DNA of 8,607 nt from an uncultured Bacteroidota bacterium (GTDB lineage: Bacteria > Bacteroidota > Bacteroidia > Bacteroidales > P3): contig CACXCY010000019.1 in the NCBI GenBank assembly GCA_902766265.1, forward strand, positions 1 to 8,607, written 5' to 3'. The position numbers were made by a program, and so were the translations under genes. The notes below the pieces were generated by a model. That model saw only the letters and a list, made by a program, of their open reading frames with translations, was not told the DNA's origin and did no database searches. Below, one piece after another: positions 1-6,372 of this stretch (the stretch's first letter is position 1; each line of letters starts with the position of its first letter).

Positions 1-2
1 TG

Positions 3-239
3 CTCGGCATCAAGGACCTCCGCACCGACAAGCGCATCGACTTCGTCGGCGGCATCCGTGGCCTCGGCGAGCTGAAACGTCGCGTTGACAACGGCGAGAT
101 GAAGGTCGCCTTCGCCCTCTACCCTGTCTCAATGAAGCAGATTATCGACATTGCCGACACTGGCAACATCATGCCTCCGAAGACCACATGGTTTGAGCCC
201 AAGCTTCGCTCCGGCCTCGTGATCCACGAACTATGCTAA
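3..239 (+). CDS. DUF1015 family protein, C-terminal end (partial)
   Basis: This is the last 78 codons of a gene that begins before the window; the frame is open from base 3 to a TAA at 237-239. The C-terminus contains the run MPPKTTWFEPKLRSGL followed by VIHEL. The pattern 'MPPK(S/T)TWFEPKLRSGL' is what I associate with the C-terminal end of the DUF1015 family (PF06245), a conserved cytoplasmic protein of unknown biochemical role. In Bacteroidales this gene often lies beside the serine biosynthesis genes serC and serA; that neighbourhood cannot be seen here. No signal peptide or membrane segment is visible in this fragment. A strong terminator follows 24 bases after the stop, so this is the last gene of its transcript. 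Family assignment rests on the tail motif alone. Confidence 0.8.
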   Translation, partial: LGIKDLRTDKRIDFVGGIRGLGELKRRVDNGEMKVAFALYPVSMKQIIDIADTGNIMPPKTTWFEPKLRSGLVIHELC

Positions 240-263
240 GCGACAAACATACAAAACATACGG

Positions 264-289
264 AAGGGTGCCCTGACAGGCACCCTTTT
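264..289 (+). terminator. Rho-independent terminator of the DUF1015 gene
   Basis: A 9-bp perfect stem, AAGGGTGCC (264-272) and GGCACCCTT (279-287), closes a 6-base loop and runs into TTTT (286-289). It lies 24 bases after the + strand stop. On the minus strand there is no T run after the stem, so it mainly serves the + strand gene rather than the converging gene that ends at 314. Confidence 0.85.
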
Positions 290-313
290 CCTGTTGCATC
301 CCTGCAATTGTTA

Positions 314-1504
314 CTATCTGTCCAGATTGTTATCCATACCTTTCCAGAAGGCAAAAAGCTTTTCCAGAGCCACTCCGGCAAGGAGCAGGAAGGCGGGATA
401 GACGGGTAAGAGCAGCCGCTGGTGGTCGCCCGAGGCATAAAAGATGATGCCGAGACACTGGGCGGCTACTGAAAGGATAATCACTGAGCCATACAACGGG
501 ACGGAACGCCTTCGTATAAAATACACAACCAATGCAATGCACGATACAACGACGAGTCCGTAGAAGAGCGACAGCGGCGGGGCGAGAAACAAGGAGGTAG
601 AGAAAAGCACTGCCGAAAGTGGCGAATGCGTATCGACCGACGCGTTGAATCGCTTGTCGAAACTCGCCACGGTGAGTTGCAATTGGTGTAGTGCAAACGT
701 TTGTCCAGCACAACGTTTCATCTCGCCGCAGCCGTCCGCCATGTGTTTCAGGATGCCAGGATTGGCGCAGACCAGCTTGTACACCGCTCCGTAGTGGCCT
801 TCCCAATGCTCATCAACCTCCATGAGATCTTGTCTGGCAAGTGGGTCTCCGACACGTTCCAAGTCCCAGCAGCTGCAGTCTTTCAGGTTGTAAACGTCGT
901 TGCATACAAAGCTCATGGTGGATGAAAACACGCCAAACTCCTTTTCGTACGCCTTGCAGTAACCCAGATAGCCAAGCACGCACAGCAGCGTTAGGACAAA
1001 GGAAGTCAGCTGAATCATCCGACGATTGTTCCTCATCCATAGCACAATCCATACCAGCGGGAGCACCGCGAAGAGGAATATAAACGTCGGACGCAGGAAA
1101 ACGAGCAAGGCGGTCATGATGGCAATGGCCACCGAGCGGCGCCACGACGGCTGATTGATGTATCGGAACACCCAATCGGTCAGTATGATGAAGCCAGAGA
1201 TGCTCAACGACTCGGTCAGAAGTTCGTTGCACCAGCCAGGCGCCACACAGACGACATACATAACCGATACCAATTGCCGGACAAAGGGGCTCTTGATGAC
1301 GCTATGGGCGATGTTCCGCAACGAGGCAACCGAAAACAGGTAGACAACGCTTTGCAAGATGACTATGGCAACAATGCCAGCATTGCCAAAGCAGACCTTG
1401 AAGAACTGCAGCAGCAAGGGATAGACTGGCGTCCGCAGACAATCCAGTTGCCCGTGCCACAGATGCTCACCCGCCAAGAAGTAATTACGGAGTGTCGAAA
1501 CCAT
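314..1504 (-). CDS. Membrane glycosyltransferase, GT-C/GT39-like (main part of a frameshifted gene)
   Basis: The 396-residue frame is a polytopic membrane protein with roughly eight hydrophobic segments. Near its start it carries GQLDCLRTPVYPLLLQ (residues 18-33). The RTPxYPL signature is typical of bacterial GT-C enzymes of the ArnT/PMT (GT39) type, which move a sugar from a polyprenyl-phosphate donor to lipid, glycan or protein in the inner membrane. Acceptor and sugar cannot be read from sequence. The Met at 1504 is unlikely to be the true start: no promoter lies close to it, and the first membrane helix and acidic first loop expected before RTP are missing. They are found intact in another frame just upstream (1485-1604). 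Joining the frames gives about 429 residues. Either the gene is broken or the sequence has a one-base error. Likely monocistronic on the minus strand. Confidence 0.72.
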   Translation of the reverse strand: MVSTLRNYFLAGEHLWHGQLDCLRTPVYPLLLQFFKVCFGNAGIVAIVILQSVVYLFSVASLRNIAHSVIKSPFVRQLVSVMYVVCVAPGWCNELLTESLSISGFIILTDWVFRYINQPSWRRSVAIAIMTALLVFLRPTFIFLFAVLPLVWIVLWMRNNRRMIQLTSFVLTLLCVLGYLGYCKAYEKEFGVFSSTMSFVCNDVYNLKDCSCWDLERVGDPLARQDLMEVDEHWEGHYGAVYKLVCANPGILKHMADGCGEMKRCAGQTFALHQLQLTVASFDKRFNASVDTHSPLSAVLFSTSLFLAPPLSLFYGLVVVSCIALVVYFIRRRSVPLYGSVIILSVAAQCLGIIFYASGDHQRLLLPVYPAFLLLAGVALEKLFAFWKGMDNNLDR

Positions 1505-1604
1505 TGATGCGGGGCGTAAGGTCGTACAACACCAGCACTGCCGCAGTGAGCAGCCAGAACCTTACAACAGAGGTGTTTCTTAGGATATTATTTCTCAACC
1601 ACAT
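1485..1604 (-). pseudogene. Frameshifted N-terminal fragment of the GT39-like gene
   Basis: On the minus strand an ATG at 1604 opens 39 codons ending at TAA (1487-1485). The peptide starts MWLRNNILRN, has one membrane helix (about residues 15-27, FWLLTAAVLVLY), and ends RINGFDTP. Dropping one base at 1487 continues as NYFLAGEHLWHGQLDCLRTP in the downstream frame. That restores the usual GT39 layout of helix, first-loop Asp (D37), aromatic residue a few positions on, then RTPxYP. The Bacteroidota -7 box TAATTTTG at 1628-1621 lies 16 bases before this ATG, which supports 1604 as the original start. The sequence at the break has no long homopolymer and no known slippery motif, so programmed frameshifting is not indicated. 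The exact indel position within roughly 1487-1514 is uncertain. Confidence 0.7.
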
Positions 1605-1620
1605 TGGATTCAAGTGGCTG

Positions 1621-1628
1621 CAAAATTA
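1621..1628 (-). promoter_or_regulatory. Promoter -7 element of the GT39-like gene
   Basis: Read on the minus strand, 1628-1621 is TAATTTTG, matching the Bacteroidota sigma-ABfr -7 consensus TAnnTTTG. At a 20-base spacing the -33 position is only TTTC (1652-1649) rather than TTTG. It lies 16 bases before the ATG at 1604, and faces away from the promoter at 1658-1689. Confidence 0.55.
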
Positions 1629-1657
1629 CAAAGAAAAAAGCAAACGGCGAAAAAACA

Positions 1658-1689
1658 TTTGGCGATATCTCGAAAAAGGCGTACCTTTG
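1658..1689 (+). promoter_or_regulatory. Bacteroidota promoter (TTTG-N20-TACCTTTG)
   Basis: A -33 element TTTG (1658-1661) and a -7 element TACCTTTG (1682-1689) are separated by 20 bases. Both elements match the Bacteroidota primary-sigma consensus exactly. Initiation would fall near 1696, giving a leader of about 16 bases to the ATG at 1712. This fixes the start of the downstream gene and rules out the longer in-frame reading from 1604. Confidence 0.8.
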
Positions 1690-1711
1690 CACTTTCAAAA
1701 ATCTATTAACC

Positions 1712-3229
1712 ATGAAACATTTTTCAACACTTTCATTATTCGTGACAGCACTGCTGCTAACGTTTTCCGTCAGTGCACAGAACATTTCGCTGACCGTTGG
1801 AGAGAAGGGCGATTCCAAGGGATACCAGCCCACGATGCTCCATATTGACAAAGCCGATGTCGAAGGGCATTACTATTCCGTCGAGCCCGAAGTCAACGCA
1901 TTCTATAAGACAAAAGGCATTTGGATCCGCGAGGTAAACATGGACTTTACCGAGATACACAGCGTGTCTGTTCCCGAAGCCGCCGGCTGCTTTATCTATC
2001 ATGTGCAGCGCGACGGCAACCGGATGCACGTCCTCCTGACCACCAACGAGAAGAAACGCTACGCCCTGCGCTATGTGTGCGTCGACCTGACCTCGTTCAC
2101 TATCGTGACCGACCGCATGCTCGTCGACATTGCCATCGGAAAGAAGCAGTACGTCCTCGACTGGTGCAGCTTGTCGGCAGCAGAGAACTACTTCGGCTAC
2201 GTCTATGCCTTTGTCGACGAGAAGGGCGACCAGGCCGAGGTCCATGCCATGGTTTTCGACCGCTCCATGCAACTCCAATGGTCGCATCCGCTGGAGGTGT
2301 CGGCACTCTCGCAGGTGCTGACCACCAACGACGGTCGACTGGCAACCATTGGCGCCATCAACGGTGACGGCAAGAAAGACGGTGCCGCCATAGAATTCTC
2401 CATCAGCACGGCCTCCGGCACCCAACGCGGGCACTGCACCACAACCAACAAACTCGGTGGACTTGCCTTGCTCAATGTCTTCGGCGACAAAGTGCTGGCT
2501 ACAGCCCTCGAGACCGACCGCGGCATCGGCTGGGCCGGTACCTTCAATGCTGGTAAAGTGGTTACCTCCGGCACTGTCTACATCGGCTATTCCTCATTTC
2601 TCTTTGACGTGGCCAACGACCGCCTGGTCAACACCGACAGCCACCTCTTCACCAAAGAGGACGCCCAAGTGTTCTACAACGCATCTCTGATTACCGAAAT
2701 CCTCAAGCCCGATGTCAACTTCCTCGCTCTCCGCACCAAGGTGGCCACTCCCAACGGTGGCGCAGTGCTTTACGGACGCACCTGGCACGAGAAAGTGGTG
2801 AATACCGGCAACGGCATGGCCACCGAGACATACTATTATAATGGTATGATGCTCATCAATGTCGACTCCACGGGTTCCATCGTATGGATGCGCCCCATCA
2901 TGCACGACAACGGCAACAACGCCGACTTCGCTGAGAACACCGAGACCGACATGGTGGTCAACGGTAAGGACATCATCCTCATCACCAACGAGGCAAACAA
3001 CGCATCCGACACCTACGACCCCAGAGAGCCCGTGCGTCGCACCACAGTGATGGTACATGGAGCCATCTCCGCCTACCGCTTCGCACCTGACGGACAGGTG
3101 ACCAAGAATCGGCTGATTACCAAAGGCACCAACATCATCACCACCCCGATGCGTCGCCAAGCCGACGGACACTATACCTTTATCATCCGTCGCATGAAAG
3201 GGTTTATCGCCGACTTGACCATAAGGTAA
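1712..3229 (+). CDS. Secreted protein of unknown function
   Basis: The product is 505 residues. It begins with a clear Sec signal peptide: MKH, a hydrophobic core about residues 6-19, and a likely cut after SVSA (residue 22), leaving QN at the mature N-terminus. There is no lipobox, no further membrane helix and no visible C-terminal sorting domain, so it is probably periplasmic or exported. The mature part is rich in short alternating beta-type stretches separated by polar turns (for example EVHAMVFDRSMQLQWSHPL and MLINVDSTGSIVWMRPI), suggestive of a beta-propeller or similar repeat fold; this is inference from pattern only. I recognise no catalytic motif and no named family. The start follows a textbook promoter 23 bases upstream. 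The frame also extends back to 1604, but that part overlaps the promoter. Transcribed alone, ending at the hairpin at 3269-3306. Confidence 0.85.
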   Translation: MKHFSTLSLFVTALLLTFSVSAQNISLTVGEKGDSKGYQPTMLHIDKADVEGHYYSVEPEVNAFYKTKGIWIREVNMDFTEIHSVSVPEAAGCFIYHVQRDGNRMHVLLTTNEKKRYALRYVCVDLTSFTIVTDRMLVDIAIGKKQYVLDWCSLSAAENYFGYVYAFVDEKGDQAEVHAMVFDRSMQLQWSHPLEVSALSQVLTTNDGRLATIGAINGDGKKDGAAIEFSISTASGTQRGHCTTTNKLGGLALLNVFGDKVLATALETDRGIGWAGTFNAGKVVTSGTVYIGYSSFLFDVANDRLVNTDSHLFTKEDAQVFYNASLITEILKPDVNFLALRTKVATPNGGAVLYGRTWHEKVVNTGNGMATETYYYNGMMLINVDSTGSIVWMRPIMHDNGNNADFAENTETDMVVNGKDIILITNEANNASDTYDPREPVRRTTVMVHGAISAYRFAPDGQVTKNRLITKGTNIITTPMRRQADGHYTFIIRRMKGFIADLTIR

Positions 3230-3268
3230 GCTGCCGGCATTATCATGCCAACTGACATTCCTCTGACT

Positions 3269-3306
3269 AACTAGGGCGGCCTGCCATTTGGCAGGCCGCC
3301 CTAGTT
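3269..3306. terminator. Bidirectional terminator between convergent genes
   Basis: A perfect 17-bp inverted repeat (3269-3285 with 3290-3306) closes a 4-base loop, ATTT. Inner arms are GGGCGGCCTGCC and its complement. On + it is followed by a weak T run (TTTATT). It lies 39 bases after the + strand stop, and its last base is part of the stop codon (3306-3308) of the minus-strand YdeI-like gene. It therefore probably ends transcription from both sides. Confidence 0.85.
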
Positions 3307-3866
3307 TATTGATAATACTTGTCGATGCCGCCAAAACCGACAATCAGTTTGCCGGCGCGCGTCTTGTCGATGAAATTATGCAGACGTTTCTGGAATTCGT
3401 CTGGGCGCTTACGGGCAGCGTCGATGTAGGCGACACGGATGCGTTTGTAGGATTCGGAAAGATTCTGGTAATGCTGCCAGGCAACTCGGTCGTCACGGAT
3501 GGCAGCCACAATATCGGCAGGGAATACAAACGGCGTGGTGAGCAACGGCAAGACACTCTGCCTGACAGATGGATGCAACATATTTTGCCCATCAAGCCAG
3601 CGCAGCCGCTCAATGTTGGGCTGCGAATAGGCACTGCCCGGGCGACGCGGGGTGAACCGACGCGCTTGGTGCAACGGGTCAATGGGACGCACCGTGCTGT
3701 CTATCCAACCGAAGCAGAGTGCCTCCTCTACAGCGTCATTGTAAGAGAGCGCCCTCTCGCCAGAAGCCGACAAAGGGAATACAAACCATACCTCCTTCTT
3801 GGTCTGGAAGTTCTCGGCAAGATAAGCACGCCACTGCTGCCGCTCGAACGTGTAGAATGTTTCCAT
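3306..3866 (-). CDS. YdeI/OmpD-associated family protein
   Basis: This 186-residue soluble protein has no signal peptide or membrane segment. Features that match the YdeI/OmdA family (PF13376 group) are W12 followed by the EVWFVFPLSASGE stretch (25-37), then SYNDAVEEALCFGWIDS (41-57), then RRFTPRRPGSAYSQPNIERL (69-88). The C-terminal part includes RIRVAYIDAARKRPDEFQKR, as expected for the family's C-terminal segment. Members are linked in the literature to bacteriocin or cationic-peptide protection, but their molecular action is not established. It is the last gene of a minus-strand operon, starting 9 bases after the stop of the acyltransferase gene. Its stop codon touches the bidirectional terminator. 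No Shine-Dalgarno is present: the nearby purine run AGGAGG is on the opposite strand. The length is normal for the family. Confidence 0.85.
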   Translation of the reverse strand: METFYTFERQQWRAYLAENFQTKKEVWFVFPLSASGERALSYNDAVEEALCFGWIDSTVRPIDPLHQARRFTPRRPGSAYSQPNIERLRWLDGQNMLHPSVRQSVLPLLTTPFVFPADIVAAIRDDRVAWQHYQNLSESYKRIRVAYIDAARKRPDEFQKRLHNFIDKTRAGKLIVGFGGIDKYYQ

Positions 3867-3875
3867 AGGAGGTGC

Positions 3876-5015
3876 TTAATTCCTTTTCTCACCCAACACG
3901 GCCCAGCGGACCACGGGGATGCGGCGAAGCAGTTCGTAGAGGACCGGACTGAGCAACAGCACGGAGACAAGCAGCAGGAGGTAGATGCTCCACGGCGGCA
4001 GCTGAGTGTAGAGCTTCATCATGTAGCCCAGCGATGCGACAACAAGATAATGGACAATGTAAAGCCCGAAGCTGGAACGCGTCATGTACTGTGCGAAACG
4101 CCCCGTGCGGTCGAAACGGGCTTTGAACCAGCCCATCATGGCAAGACACATCAGCCAACCGTAAATGCAGTTGAGCGGACTGGCGAGATAACGCGGGGCG
4201 GTATTGTCCTGTCCGAAAGTGGTTACGACAAGGACACCACCGGCGACGAGCGCCGCGACCATCAAGGGAATCCACGCCTTGCCAAGCGTCTCCTGCACAT
4301 TGTCACTCGAGAAATAATAGTAGCCCATCAGGAACGGGATGATGTAGAACAGCGGCTTATAGAGGTTCCACAGCCCGTCGGGACTTTCGGGACGCGGACT
4401 GAATATGAGGGTTTGTTCGCCAAGCCAGAAGAGGTCGCCCAACAGCACGAGAGCTGCCACCATCACCCAACGATTGGTGAACCATAGAGACGACTGACGG
4501 GGCTTCGCGCCACGGGTAATCGCTCGCAGCAGCAGGAGAACCAGCGAAAACAGCCACAAGTCCTGAATGAACCACAGCGGGCCGATGCCACTGACAGCCC
4601 AGAGGAAATACTTGAATGGCTGCGGCACGGCGGCAAGAACGTTGCCTGCCACCTGCGTGTTGAAGTAGCCCGTCATCCAATGGAATACGAGCAAGCCGAG
4701 CGTGGCCGGCACCAGCAACTTGCGCGTGCGGGACTTGAACCATGCCTTGCCGGGCTTGGGCTGTCCCTGGGCATGTGCGTTGTTGAGGGCATACCATGCG
4801 CTGATGCCCGCCAGCAGGAAGAGCAGCGGCATGAACCACGGATAGAGGACATACATCAGTAGGTCCTGGTACTGCGGACCGTCGCCGAAACCGCCTATGC
4901 CGCCAAAGACGCCCTTGTTGTTGTAGAAATAGATAACGTGGTAGACCAGTACCGACAACACGGTGACCCAGCGCAGGTTGTCGAGCCAGTAGCGGCGGGA
5001 GTTGCTTGTGTCCAT
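3876..5015 (-). CDS. Acyltransferase family 3 membrane protein
   Basis: The product is 379 residues with about ten membrane segments. The N-terminus reads RRYWLDNLRWVTVLSVLVYH (7-26). The WLDNLRW opening, with a His at the end of the first helix (H26), is characteristic of the acyltransferase-3 family (PF01757), which moves acyl groups across the inner membrane to sugars, glycans or lipids. A second typical element is the basic FKSRTRKLLVP (93-103). A late GLYIVHYLVVASLGY segment corresponds to the helix that carries another conserved His in many members. Substrate cannot be deduced; relatives modify O-antigen, peptidoglycan or periplasmic glucans. It lies in the middle of a three-gene operon, 26 bases after the zinc-ribbon gene and 9 bases before the YdeI-like gene. 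The start Met at 5015 is preceded by an A-rich leader and no Shine-Dalgarno. Confidence 0.85.
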   Translation of the reverse strand: MDTSNSRRYWLDNLRWVTVLSVLVYHVIYFYNNKGVFGGIGGFGDGPQYQDLLMYVLYPWFMPLLFLLAGISAWYALNNAHAQGQPKPGKAWFKSRTRKLLVPATLGLLVFHWMTGYFNTQVAGNVLAAVPQPFKYFLWAVSGIGPLWFIQDLWLFSLVLLLLRAITRGAKPRQSSLWFTNRWVMVAALVLLGDLFWLGEQTLIFSPRPESPDGLWNLYKPLFYIIPFLMGYYYFSSDNVQETLGKAWIPLMVAALVAGGVLVVTTFGQDNTAPRYLASPLNCIYGWLMCLAMMGWFKARFDRTGRFAQYMTRSSFGLYIVHYLVVASLGYMMKLYTQLPPWSIYLLLLVSVLLLSPVLYELLRRIPVVRWAVLGEKRN

Positions 5016-5041
5016 TGTGTTTTGTGAGTTTTTCAGACGGA

Positions 5042-5326
5042 CTATTGCCAGCGTTTCAACGTGGGGAAGAACTGCAGCAGACCCTGCTTGTATTCCTCAC
5101 GGGTGAGATGCTGGCCCGTATTGGCGTTGAACTGGTCGACGTACTGTGCGCAGAATTCGGCCATCTCCTCCATCGTGCATTCGTTGGTGAAGGCACCGTC
5201 CTTGTAGCAGTACAGGCAATAGTCCTGGTTCTTGCTCCCGTCGGCCTCGGTGCCGAGCATTTCGTCGGTCAGCGGCATTCCGCAACTTTGGCAGAACCGC
5301 ATATCTTTCATGTTGTTATCGTCCAT
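5042..5326 (-). CDS. Small zinc-ribbon protein (PF12674-like)
   Basis: The product is 94 residues, cytoplasmic, with no hydrophobic segment. It contains CQSCGMPL (C12, C15) and, about 20 residues later, DYCLYCYKDG (C37, C40). The spacing and the GTEADGS stretch between the two pairs match the putative zinc-ribbon domain PF12674, so four cysteines likely bind one zinc ion. The C-terminal half (EEMAEFCAQYVDQFNANTG) resembles the helical tail of these proteins. Function is unknown. I chose the ATG at 5326. The frame can be extended to a TTG at 5362, but that codon lies inside the promoter -7 box. A further Met six codons in (MKDMRFC) is a possible alternative start. It is the first gene of the operon with the acyltransferase and the YdeI-like gene. 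Confidence 0.85.
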   Translation of the reverse strand: MDDNNMKDMRFCQSCGMPLTDEMLGTEADGSKNQDYCLYCYKDGAFTNECTMEEMAEFCAQYVDQFNANTGQHLTREEYKQGLLQFFPTLKRWQ

Positions 5327-5359
5327 AGTGGTAGTAATTGTTGTTATTGCTTCCGATTG

Positions 5360-5367
5360 CAAAGATA
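5360..5367 (-). promoter_or_regulatory. Promoter -7 element of the zinc-ribbon/acyltransferase/YdeI operon
   Basis: The minus strand reads TATCTTTG at 5367-5360, an exact match to TAnnTTTG. Initiation near 5353 would leave about 27 bases to the ATG at 5326. No good TTTG is visible at the -33 position. The box excludes the upstream TTG at 5362 as a start. Confidence 0.65.
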
Positions 5368-5425
5368 AACCATTTCTCCGTATCTGGCGGCAGAAAGAGA
5401 CATTTGGCCGATGCGGCGCCGCACT

Positions 5426-6094
5426 TCAGTCGACCAGACGTGCCAGCTGCCGCTCCGATGCCTGAGGCAACAGGTGGGCGAGATGGTCCACGATGCGCTG
5501 GCGCGACTCTTCGGGAGAGCGGTCGCAACGGCAGAGCCCCGCCCCCAGCAGACGTTCCGGCGTGGCCAGCAGCGCCCAGCCCCAACCGTAGGGATTGCCG
5601 TGGCGGTCGCGAGGGTATACAAAATCCTCGGTCACAATGCGGCACGACATTTGCAGCCGCGTCACATAGCCGTCGAAGCGGCCACGCATCTTCGGTCCCG
5701 TGAAGCCGCATGCCGTCCGCAACTCACGGGTAATCATGCTGCCGTTGACCCGCAGAATCTCCAATATCGCCCCTTCCACGCTATCCTCGTCGGGCTGGCG
5801 ATAACGGCTGCGACGCCAGTTGCAAAGGTCTGGCCACCAGTGGCGGCTGACAAAACCGGCCTTGCCGTTGAAGAACTTGCCATAGGCGAATCCGCCCTCG
5901 GTCACCGCCGGCCCCTTCCACTGCCAGAGAGGCCACTCCCATCCCCCATCGTCGAGCAGGTGGTAGCGGCACTCGGGCGCCACCAGCGCATCGGCCGAAA
6001 AACCGGCCACGCCACTCTCCAACAATGGCAGGAAACCCATGCGCTCCACCGCATCAATCAGGTCGGGACAATTGTGAATCATATACTTTCGCAT
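5426..6094 (-). CDS. AlkZ-related winged-helix protein
   Basis: From the ATG at 6094 the product has 222 residues and no signal peptide or membrane segment. A tryptophan-rich half comes first (GGWEWPLWQWKGP at about 51-63, RHWWPDLCNWRRSRY at about 84-98). It is followed by a stretch that reads like a winged helix: SVEGAILEILRVNGSMITRE (105-124), then a basic recognition-like helix, then GNPYGWGWALL. This resembles the proteins annotated as AlkZ-related or YcaQ-like in Bacteroidales, relatives of DNA glycosylases that unhook interstrand crosslinks. I do not see the catalytic QxD/QxQ motif of true AlkZ/YcaQ, so glycosylase activity is not claimed; DNA binding is the safer inference. The frame extends to a Met at 6142, but a TATCTTTG promoter box at 6125-6118 lies between, so 6094 is preferred. 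Transcribed separately from the downstream operon, which has its own promoter. Confidence 0.75.
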   Translation of the reverse strand: MRKYMIHNCPDLIDAVERMGFLPLLESGVAGFSADALVAPECRYHLLDDGGWEWPLWQWKGPAVTEGGFAYGKFFNGKAGFVSRHWWPDLCNWRRSRYRQPDEDSVEGAILEILRVNGSMITRELRTACGFTGPKMRGRFDGYVTRLQMSCRIVTEDFVYPRDRHGNPYGWGWALLATPERLLGAGLCRCDRSPEESRQRIVDHLAHLLPQASERQLARLVD

Positions 6095-6117
6095 CGCTTG
6101 CGTTTTAACGTGGGCTG

Positions 6118-6125
6118 CAAAGATA
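6118..6125 (-). promoter_or_regulatory. Promoter -7 element of the AlkZ-like gene
   Basis: The minus strand reads TATCTTTG at 6125-6118, an exact TAnnTTTG match, with initiation expected near 6111 and about 17 bases to the ATG at 6094. No convincing -33 TTTG is seen at 19-21 bases. The box decides the start codon of the gene. Confidence 0.65.
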
Positions 6126-6219
6126 CGAAAAATATCAGACACGCCAGCGCCCGGCCGACAGGCACAAGGCAGCAGCCGTCAACCACATCACTTTCAACCC
6201 TTGCGCACCGCCGGTTTCC

Positions 6220-6325
6220 ATAATGCGCATTATCAGGGTATCATAATGCGCATTATTGGGGTATCATAATGCGCATTATTGGGGGGTCATAATGCGCATT
6301 ATCGGGGGGTCATAATGCGCATTAT
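6220..6325. repeat. Five tandem copies of the palindrome ATAATGCGCATTAT, 23-bp period
   Basis: The 14-bp perfect palindrome ATAATGCGCATTAT occurs without a single mismatch at 6220, 6243, 6266, 6289 and 6312. The 9-base spacers are CAGGGTATC, TGGGGTATC, TGGGGGGTC and CGGGGGGTC. The period is exactly 23. The cores are invariant while the spacers change stepwise, as expected of a minisatellite growing by local duplication with the core held constant. A dimeric DNA-binding protein could occupy each core, spaced just over two helical turns apart; that role is inference. Confidence 0.95.
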
Positions 6326-6333
6326 TGAAATGG

Positions 6334-6372
6334 ACGACGCGCGTCACTGAATCAAACGACGCGCGTCACTGA
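6334..6372. repeat. Two copies of a 17-bp repeat with palindromic core GACGCGCGTC, 22-bp period
   Basis: ACGACGCGCGTCACTGA occurs identically at 6334-6350 and 6356-6372. Each copy holds the 10-bp palindrome GACGCGCGTC (6336-6345 and 6358-6367). The first core is centred 22 bases after the last core of the preceding array, so the spacing carries on although the core sequence has changed. The bases before, between and after the cores all begin TGA. Confidence 0.9.

Noticed and set aside
1485..1490. Programmed +1 frameshift at CCG-TAA
   Set aside because: The site does not resemble the known CUU-UGA-C type signal. The P-site codon CCG could not re-pair well after a +1 slip, and no stimulating element is evident.
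1604..1711. N-terminal extension of the secreted protein from an upstream Met
   Set aside because: The extension overlaps a perfect promoter and would bury the signal peptide behind 36 Lys-rich residues.
3868..3873. AGGAGG as a Shine-Dalgarno sequence
   Set aside because: It lies on the + strand, whereas the genes here are on the minus strand, and no + strand start follows at a useful distance.
3288..4487. 399-codon open frame on + opposite the YdeI-like and acyltransferase genes
   Set aside because: It is antisense to two well-recognised genes in GC-rich DNA, where the reverse strand often stays open. Its peptide has no family features and starts inside the terminator.
5412..5423. 12-bp palindrome TGCGGCGCCGCA near the end of the AlkZ-like gene as a terminator or operator
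   Set aside because: It has no loop or adjacent T run and is a single copy in GC-rich sequence partly next to the stop codon; chance is sufficient.
6095..6142. 16-residue N-terminal extension of the AlkZ-like protein
   Set aside because: The TATCTTTG promoter box at 6125-6118 lies inside it, so that region is probably not in the transcript.
5411..6223. 270-codon open frame on + opposite the AlkZ-like gene
   Set aside because: It lies antisense to a gene with a promoter and recognisable domain features; the peptide is Arg/Ala/His-rich with no family likeness.
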